Source of the DNA: an uncultured Paraburkholderia sp. | GTDB lineage: Bacteria > Pseudomonadota > Gammaproteobacteria > Burkholderiales > Burkholderiaceae | Length of the DNA stretch: 10,260 nt | Reading direction: 5' to 3' | NCBI GenBank assembly: GCA_937917025.1 | Contig: CALFSF010000280.1 | Coordinates: 1-10,260, forward strand | In this document: positions 5,773 through 10,260 of the stretch, one piece after another | Position numbering within the stretch: position 1 is the first letter of the stretch | Layout: the number at the start of each line of letters is the position of its first letter | Notes under the pieces: generated by a model | Databases searched by the model: none | Seen by the model: the letters and a program-made list of their open reading frames with translations, nothing else | Told to the model about the DNA's origin: nothing | Made by a program: the position numbers and the translations under genes

Positions 5773-7407
5773 TCAGATGACCTTGAGCGTGCCCATCATG
5801 CCGAGGTCCTCGTGTTCGAGGATGTGGCAATGGAACATCCGGTCACCCGTCATCCGCTGAACCGTGGCGATGCGCACGGTCTCGCCGGGCTGGACATTCA
5901 CCGTGTCTCGCCACGCGAGAAGCGGCTCGGGCGTGATTACCCCACCGCGCTCCCGGCCGACGACCTGAAACTGCGTGCCGTGCAGATGGAACGGATGATC
6001 CATGTCCGTGCGGTTCTCGATGGCCCATTCCTCGACTGCGTCGCGCCGGCTCGTCAACGTAACCCGCTTCGGATCGAACGAGGCGCCGTTGATCATGAAC
6101 CGCATTCCCGCCGGCATGCCGTGGACCGACGCGCCAGAACGGTGCATCGCGGCCATGTCCATCGCTTCCGAAAAAACCACCGACTTCCGCGCGACGGGTG
6201 CAGAAAGCGGCACGATGGTCCGCAACGTGGCAGGTATTGCACGCATTGCGTCGCTGGCCTCGCCAGCCGGTTGCGGCTGGAACGCGACGTCGGCGAGCAC
6301 GCGCGCCGGGTCGGGCGGCAGGCTGCCCGCCGGCATCGCCATCTTGCGACGGTCGTAGACATCGGCGGTGAGCGGTGCCTGCGACGGCGCGCTGCCGGCG
6401 CGCACGATCACTTCGGCGCGCTCGCCGGGCGCGAGCAGCAGCTCGGTCAAGCCTTCGCGCGGCTTTTCCAGCAAACCGCCGTCCGTGCCGACTTGAACGA
6501 AGCGCTGCCCGGCGCCGAGCGAAAATCTCAGATAGCGGGCACTGCACGCATTCCACAGACGCCAGCGCTCATCTTCCGTAACAGCGATGCGCGGACGGCG
6601 CGCGCCGTTCACCAGCACGAACTGCCCTTCGCGGCCGTTCATCCAGTCCATCATGTCGTTCGCGGGAATCGAGCCATCGGCCGCGAGTTTCAGGTCGGAG
6701 AAAAACAGGTGGCGCTCGGGGAAGCCGGCCAGCGGATCGTCGGCGGCGCGGACGATGATCGGTCCGGCCAGCCCGCGAAACACCTGTTCCGCCGACATCA
6801 TGTGCGGATGCGGGTGGTACCAGTAGGTGCCGGCGCTTCCGGGCGGCAGCGTGAAGCGGTACACGTGCGTGGCGCCCGGCGCGACCATCGACGACGGATT
6901 GCCGTCCTGATCGGGCGGGACCGGCAGGCCGTGCCAGTGAATCGTCGACGGTTGCGGCAGGCGGTTCACGAAACGGATCTCGACGGTGTCGCCTTCGCGA
7001 ACGTCGATCAGCGGGCCGGTGACCGGGCCCTCTGCGCTGTTCGTCACCGCTCCGTTGTATTGCCAGAACGTCGTCGGCCGGCCGGCGAGCAGCGTGTGCT
7101 TCCTGGGCGCGGCGATGAGCGTCGCGCGAAACATGCCGGCCTCGCCGCTGGAATTCACGAGCGTGCGCAATTCAGGGAGCGGCGCGCCGGCCGGCAACGC
7201 GTCGTCAGCGGCCAGTGAAACCTGAGGCGGTGTCTGGGGCGACGGCATCGCGTGGTGCATGCCGGCCATTCCCGGCATGTCGTCCATGCTGCCCATACCT
7301 TCCATGCCCTGCATCGAATGGCCGGCGTGCTGGGCGAAAGCGCCGCGTGTGAGCAGCGACGCGACGGCCGCGCCCAGCGAGCGGGCGAGAAATTGCCTGC
7401 GAATCAT
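5773..7407 (-). CDS. Tat-exported multicopper oxidase (CueO/CopA-like)
   Basis: The 544-residue product should oxidise substrates such as cuprous ion in the periplasm with O2 as acceptor, a known copper-detoxification activity of CueO-like enzymes. The N-terminus has a Tat signal, RRQFLARS (3-10) plus a hydrophobic stretch, with likely cleavage after AFA (23-25). A Met/His-rich stretch follows (27-54). All four copper-ligand motifs are present: HWHG (157-160), HPH within YWYHPHPH (195-202), HPFHLHG (471-477) and HCHILEHEDLGM (526-537), with C527, H532 and M537 set as type 1 copper ligands. A second Met/His cluster occupies 416-438, just before the third cupredoxin domain. The ATG at 7407 is preferred over an upstream extension to 7518 because it begins the Tat signal and AAGGA lies about eight bases upstream. 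It follows the Cys-rich gene by 148 bases on the same strand. CueO, CopA and bilirubin-oxidase-like roles cannot be separated from sequence alone. Confidence 0.93.
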   Translation of the reverse strand: MIRRQFLARSLGAAVASLLTRGAFAQHAGHSMQGMEGMGSMDDMPGMAGMHHAMPSPQTPPQVSLAADDALPAGAPLPELRTLVNSSGEAGMFRATLIAAPRKHTLLAGRPTTFWQYNGAVTNSAEGPVTGPLIDVREGDTVEIRFVNRLPQPSTIHWHGLPVPPDQDGNPSSMVAPGATHVYRFTLPPGSAGTYWYHPHPHMMSAEQVFRGLAGPIIVRAADDPLAGFPERHLFFSDLKLAADGSIPANDMMDWMNGREGQFVLVNGARRPRIAVTEDERWRLWNACSARYLRFSLGAGQRFVQVGTDGGLLEKPREGLTELLLAPGERAEVIVRAGSAPSQAPLTADVYDRRKMAMPAGSLPPDPARVLADVAFQPQPAGEASDAMRAIPATLRTIVPLSAPVARKSVVFSEAMDMAAMHRSGASVHGMPAGMRFMINGASFDPKRVTLTSRRDAVEEWAIENRTDMDHPFHLHGTQFQVVGRERGGVITPEPLLAWRDTVNVQPGETVRIATVQRMTGDRMFHCHILEHEDLGMMGTLKVI

Positions 7408-7472
7408 GTTGGTTTCCTTGTTTCGGCGAACGGGCGCAAGGCGCCGCGCGTTCGCGCGTGGGTCGTGCGTTG

Positions 7473-7495
7473 GCCCGGCAAGGCGCTTGCCGGGC
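7473..7495 (-). other. Intercistronic hairpin between the Cys-rich gene and the multicopper oxidase
   Basis: GCCCGGCAAG (7473-7482) pairs perfectly with CTTGCCGGGC (7486-7495) across a three-base loop. It lies 60 bases downstream of the upstream gene's stop and 65 bases upstream of the oxidase start. Neither strand has a T run after it, so it is not a textbook terminator. It may set relative expression of the two genes through mRNA processing or partial attenuation; this role is inferred. Confidence 0.5.
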
Positions 7496-7555
7496 ACATC
7501 TTCGATGGATATCCGCACGATGCGCGCGCATGGACGGCGCGCGCACGGCGTGACG

Positions 7556-7930
7556 TCATGACGCGATCGGCGGACGCAGTAGTGGCGCGTGCGTCACGCT
7601 GTCGTGGGACGGTTCGGAGACAGGCAGTCTGATCGAGACATCGGGGGCGCGCGGTTCGAAATACGCCGTGCCCGGGAAGACGCAGCAATGAAAACCACAT
7701 GCGTTCGTGCAGCAGCCGGAATGGTCGTGACGACACGGCGCGCCCGTCGCGAGCCCTTCCGGGCAACCCGCCGCAGAGCGGGCGAGTTCGCCGGATATCG
7801 GCTCAGCGCCCGCCATATGCCGCGTCGCGCCGGCGCTGGCCAGTTGCGTGGCGTGTTCATGCGCGAACGCGCTCTGCCCGAAGAGCAGCGCGATCGAGAA
7901 CACGACAAGCATTCGCCACATCAACGACAT
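7556..7930 (-). CDS. Secreted Cys/His-rich small protein, putative copper-associated
   Basis: I do not recognise a named family with certainty. The 124-residue product begins with a clear Sec signal peptide (hydrophobic residues about 7-22, likely cleavage after AFA at 21-23), so it should be periplasmic or surface exposed. The mature part opens with HEHA and has seven cysteines at 56, 66, 73, 74, 78, 82 and 83. The densest stretch, HDHSGCCTNACGFHCC (68-83), suits soft-metal binding or disulfide formation. The C-terminus is Pro-rich and ends RPPIAS, reminiscent of small proteins found in copper-resistance loci (DUF2946-like), but I cannot confirm that. The start at 7930 has a weak ribosome binding site; ATGs at 7921 and 7912 are in frame and also keep part of the signal peptide. 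Location directly upstream of a multicopper oxidase on the same strand supports a copper-handling role, perhaps binding or delivering copper. Confidence 0.75.
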   Translation of the reverse strand: MSLMWRMLVVFSIALLFGQSAFAHEHATQLASAGATRHMAGAEPISGELARSAAGCPEGLATGAPCRHDHSGCCTNACGFHCCVFPGTAYFEPRAPDVSIRLPVSEPSHDSVTHAPLLRPPIAS

Positions 7931-8151
7931 TGCAGATTAGCCAGGCAGGGTGTGAAAGCACGCAGAGGGGATGATATCTCAGGCCGCGGCGCGTTCGCTC
8001 GCTAACGGCCAGCCGCTTGTGTGCATGGTCTTTGTCCTGTGTGTGGGGGAACGCACTTCGCGCGATTTCAGGCGACGCTATAAGTCTTGCAAAACCAGCA
8101 AGGCGGATCTCAACCCGCTGTTACGTCTTACGCTACCGACTGGGAATCGCA
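7931..8151. promoter_or_regulatory. Divergent control region of the copper module and the acyltransferase gene
   Basis: These 221 bases must hold promoters for both flanking genes. Weak candidates are TATAAG at 8079-8084 on the plus strand, with no convincing -35, and a TATCAT-like box on the minus strand near 7974, also without a good -35. I looked for a CueR-type inverted repeat with a long spacer and for a CopR-type box and did not find a clear one. No regulator gene is present in the window. Confidence 0.35.
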
Positions 8152-9366
8152 ATGACAAGTCATGTGGTCACGTCCCGGACAGGCAAGATCGAGGACATCG
8201 AGGCGCTCCGGGCCATCGCCGTCCTCCTGACGATTGTCGAACATCTCAAGTATTTCCTGCCGTGGCACGGCAATCCCATACACCGGCTCGACGACTACTT
8301 CGCGTTCTGGAGCGGCGTCGATCTTTTCTTTGCAATATCCGGATTCGTGATTGCGCGGGATCTTCTTGGCCGCCTCGATGAGGTGCGTGACGCGGACAGG
8401 TGCTGGAAGACCATCATTTCGTTCTGGATCCGTCGCGTCTACCGGATCTGGCCGACGTCATTGTTGTGGGCGCTGGTCATCGTTGCCGGAGCCATTGCGT
8501 CGCACGGCAACATTATCTGGGGATCCGTTCGTCAGTCCCTTGCGGATTTCACGGCGATTCTCGCTCAGGTCGCCAATTTCCACTTTTGGGCATGCCAGTC
8601 GAAAGCCGGCTCGTGCGGAAACGCGAACGTCTGGTGGAGCCTCGCCCTGGAGGAGCAGTTTTATCTCGCCCTTCCGCTGATCATTCTGTTTTTCAGGCGA
8701 TGGCTCGTCCAGATCCTGTTCGCGATCGTTGTCGTGCAGATCTTTATTCCGCGCCCATTGTGGTCCCTTATGTGGGCAACCAGGACAGACGCCATAGCAC
8801 TGGGCGTACTCCTCGCACTGTTCGCCCGCCGCCCGCTGCATGCCGGATTGCGCCCGTCTTTCCTCAGAAAGCCGCGTTACGCGGCCCTCGTCACCGGCGC
8901 GCTGTTTTTTCTGCTGATATCGCTGCCGTCCAACTGGCTCGGCAAGCTCGAAACCGTACCGTTTTCCACCGGCCTCACTGCAATCGTTTCACTGATCCTC
9001 GTATTCATTGCGTCGTTCGACCAGAACTACATTGCAAGGGGATGGCTCATCAAGCCAGTGCTGATGTGGATTGGCGCCAGATCTTTCGGTCTGTATCTCA
9101 TCCACACGGTATCGATCATGTTGACCTGCACGATCTGGATCCTCATCGAGCCGCACGGCACGCATTTTGGTCCTGAATTTGCCGGACGGTATCTCGTGAC
9201 ATGGCTCGTACTGACAATCGGGCTTTGCGAAATCAACTACAGGTTCCTCGAAACGCCTCTCAGGGAAAAAGGGAAACAGGTCGCACGCCTGTTCATGGAG
9301 CGACGCATCGAATCCGCCCCGTACACATCACCAGTCGCCGCCCCGGGTGTCCTCAACGTCGAGTAA
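8152..9366 (+). CDS. Acyltransferase-3 family membrane protein (OafA-like, no SGNH domain)
   Basis: The 404-residue integral membrane protein belongs to the acyltransferase-3 family, which moves acetyl or other acyl groups onto sugars of lipopolysaccharide, exopolysaccharide or lipid-linked glycans. Signature elements are EALRAIAVLLTIVEH (17-31, with R20 and H31), GVDLFFAISGFVI (55-67), a basic loop WIRRVYRIWP, and WSLALEEQFYL (162-172). Several later hydrophobic segments fit the usual ten or so membrane spans, and the C-terminal YRFLETPLREKGK is typical of the family's last cytoplasmic segment. There is no extra SGNH hydrolase domain. The ATG at 8152 is preferred over an in-frame extension to 8017: the domain begins soon after it and GGGAA (8142-8146) lies five bases upstream. 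By eye the gene uses more A/T-ending codons than its neighbours, which may indicate transfer. No glycan synthesis genes accompany it here, so the acceptor is unknown. Confidence 0.88.
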   Translation: MTSHVVTSRTGKIEDIEALRAIAVLLTIVEHLKYFLPWHGNPIHRLDDYFAFWSGVDLFFAISGFVIARDLLGRLDEVRDADRCWKTIISFWIRRVYRIWPTSLLWALVIVAGAIASHGNIIWGSVRQSLADFTAILAQVANFHFWACQSKAGSCGNANVWWSLALEEQFYLALPLIILFFRRWLVQILFAIVVVQIFIPRPLWSLMWATRTDAIALGVLLALFARRPLHAGLRPSFLRKPRYAALVTGALFFLLISLPSNWLGKLETVPFSTGLTAIVSLILVFIASFDQNYIARGWLIKPVLMWIGARSFGLYLIHTVSIMLTCTIWILIEPHGTHFGPEFAGRYLVTWLVLTIGLCEINYRFLETPLREKGKQVARLFMERRIESAPYTSPVAAPGVLNVE

Positions 9367-9386
9367 CGGAACTGAAGCCTCGCCAT

Positions 9387-9425
9387 GAAAAAGCCCCGGC
9401 TGAATACAACACGCCGGGGCTTCTT
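9387..9425 (-). terminator. Terminator shared by the convergent icd and acyltransferase genes
   Basis: AAGCCCCGGC (9391-9400) pairs perfectly with GCCGGGGCTT (9413-9422), with a 12-base loop. On the minus strand the stem runs into CTTTTTC, ending icd transcripts 23 bases after its stop. On the plus strand it is followed by CTTC, a weaker tract, so it may also serve the acyltransferase gene. Confidence 0.8.
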
Positions 9426-9444
9426 CACAACAGCGAAACCGCGC

Positions 9445-10260
9445 TCACATATTCTCGATCAGCACCTGCCCAAAGCCCGAGCACGACACCTGCGTCGCGC
9501 CTTCCATCAGACGCGCGAAGTCATATGTCACGCGCTTTTGCAGAATCGACTTTTCCATCGCGGAGATGATCACGTCCGCCGCTTCGGTCCAGCCGAGGTG
9601 ACGCAGCATCATTTCAGCCGACAGGATTTCCGAACCCGGGTTCACGTAGTCCTTGCCGGCGTACTTCGGCGCCGTGCCGTGCGTCGCCTCGAACATCGCA
9701 ACCGAATCCGACATGTTCGCGCCCGGCGCGATACCGATACCGCCGACCTGCGCGGCCAGCGCGTCCGATACATAGTCGCCGTTCAGGTTCAGCGTGGCGA
9801 TCACGTCGTATTCAGCCGGGCGCAGCAGGATCTGCTGCAGGAACGCGTCCGCGATGACGTCCTTCACGACGACGTCACCGCCCGTCCTCGGGTTCTTCAC
9901 TTTCATCCACGGACCACCATCGATCAGCTGCGCGCCGAATTCCTTCTGCGCGAGCGCGTAGCCGTAGTCACGGAATGCGCCTTCCGTGAACTTCATGATG
10001 TTGCCCTTGTGAACCAGCGTGACCGAGCGGCGATCGTTGTCGAGCGCATACTGGATCGCCTTGCGCACGAGACGCTCCGTGCCTTCGCGCGACACCGGCT
10101 TCACGCCGATACCGGACGTATCCGGGAAGCGGATCTTCTTCACGCCCATTTCTTCGCGCAGGAACTTGATGACCTTCTTCGCTTCCGCGGATTCGGCGGG
10201 CCATTCGATGCCGGCGTAGATGTCTTCCGAGTTCTCGCGGAAGATCACCATGTTGGTCTT
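9445..10260 (-). CDS. icd: NADP-dependent isocitrate dehydrogenase (N-terminal part beyond the window)
   Basis: This TCA-cycle enzyme oxidatively decarboxylates isocitrate to 2-oxoglutarate, producing NADPH. The frame is open through the right edge; 271 sense codons are visible, about the C-terminal two thirds of a protein of roughly 416-420 residues in E. coli. Motifs in order: VIFRENSEDIYAG (isocitrate-binding Arg and catalytic Tyr, E. coli R153 and Y160), VHKGNIMKFTEGAF (catalytic Lys, K230), VIADAFLQQ, NLNGDYVSDALAAQ (metal-binding Asps), and HGTAPKYAG plus VTYDFARLM. The KY pair and the Tyr/Arg of the last two motifs are the known NADP-selecting residues, so NADP use is well supported. 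The in-frame ATG at 10251 is internal: the upstream codons read KTN and continue the conserved strand. The phosphorylation-loop serine known from E. coli lies outside the window. Confidence 0.97.
   Translation of the reverse strand, partial: KTNMVIFRENSEDIYAGIEWPAESAEAKKVIKFLREEMGVKKIRFPDTSGIGVKPVSREGTERLVRKAIQYALDNDRRSVTLVHKGNIMKFTEGAFRDYGYALAQKEFGAQLIDGGPWMKVKNPRTGGDVVVKDVIADAFLQQILLRPAEYDVIATLNLNGDYVSDALAAQVGGIGIAPGANMSDSVAMFEATHGTAPKYAGKDYVNPGSEILSAEMMLRHLGWTEAADVIISAMEKSILQKRVTYDFARLMEGATQVSCSGFGQVLIENM

Noticed and set aside
5728..7218. 496-codon open frame on the plus strand opposite the multicopper oxidase
   Set aside because: The translation is low-complexity Arg/His-rich and no domain is recognisable; the minus-strand gene has every copper motif intact.
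8017..8151. 45-residue N-terminal extension of the acyltransferase
   Set aside because: The extra residues resemble translated non-coding DNA and precede the family's first membrane segment; the downstream ATG has a GGGAA site.
8458..8841. Minus-strand 127-codon frame inside the acyltransferase gene
   Set aside because: It is polar, lacks motifs, and is antisense to conserved family blocks.

Overview
The window looks like chromosomal DNA of a Burkholderiales bacterium, most likely in the Burkholderia/Paraburkholderia/Caballeronia group. The support is the high GC content with strong G/C third-position bias, protein sequences close to that group's core enzymes, and a familiar housekeeping order (coaBC, dut, clpA-clpS, cold-shock gene, icd). 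The genus is inferred from memory; no search was run.

Layout. 1-2231 (+ strand): the CoaB end of coaBC (cut by the left edge), a luciferase-like flavin monooxygenase of the YhbW type, and dut. A strong hairpin at 2258-2293 separates dut from the convergent clpA gene. 2320-4928 (- strand): clpS and clpA, overlapping by four bases (ATGA), encode the N-degron adaptor and the unfoldase of the ClpAP protease. 4929-5465 is a 537-base divergent region holding the candidate cold-shock gene promoter, a folded leader and an unexplained 18-bp perfect palindrome. 5466-5672 (+ strand) is a CspA-type protein with its own terminator.

5773-7930 (- strand) is a two-gene copper-type module. A small secreted Cys/His-rich protein lies upstream, and a Tat-exported multicopper oxidase with all four copper-ligand motifs lies downstream. 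The 148-base gap between them contains a perfect hairpin. Diverging from the module at 8152-9366 (+ strand) is an acyltransferase-3 family membrane protein, probably for O-acetylation of a surface glycan. From 9445 to the right edge (- strand) is the C-terminal two thirds of NADP-dependent isocitrate dehydrogenase; a hairpin terminator lies between it and the acyltransferase gene.

How they fit together. The flanks are core metabolism and proteostasis: CoA synthesis, nucleotide sanitation, regulated proteolysis, cold-shock RNA chaperone and the TCA cycle. The stretch from 5773 to 9366 (periplasmic copper oxidation plus surface acylation) looks like accessory cargo between csp and icd. I found no tRNA, rRNA, CRISPR array, insertion sequence or phage gene. 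Nothing here convincingly amounts to a new multi-gene system. The least explained items are the Cys-rich protein, the 18-bp palindrome and the intergenic hairpins.
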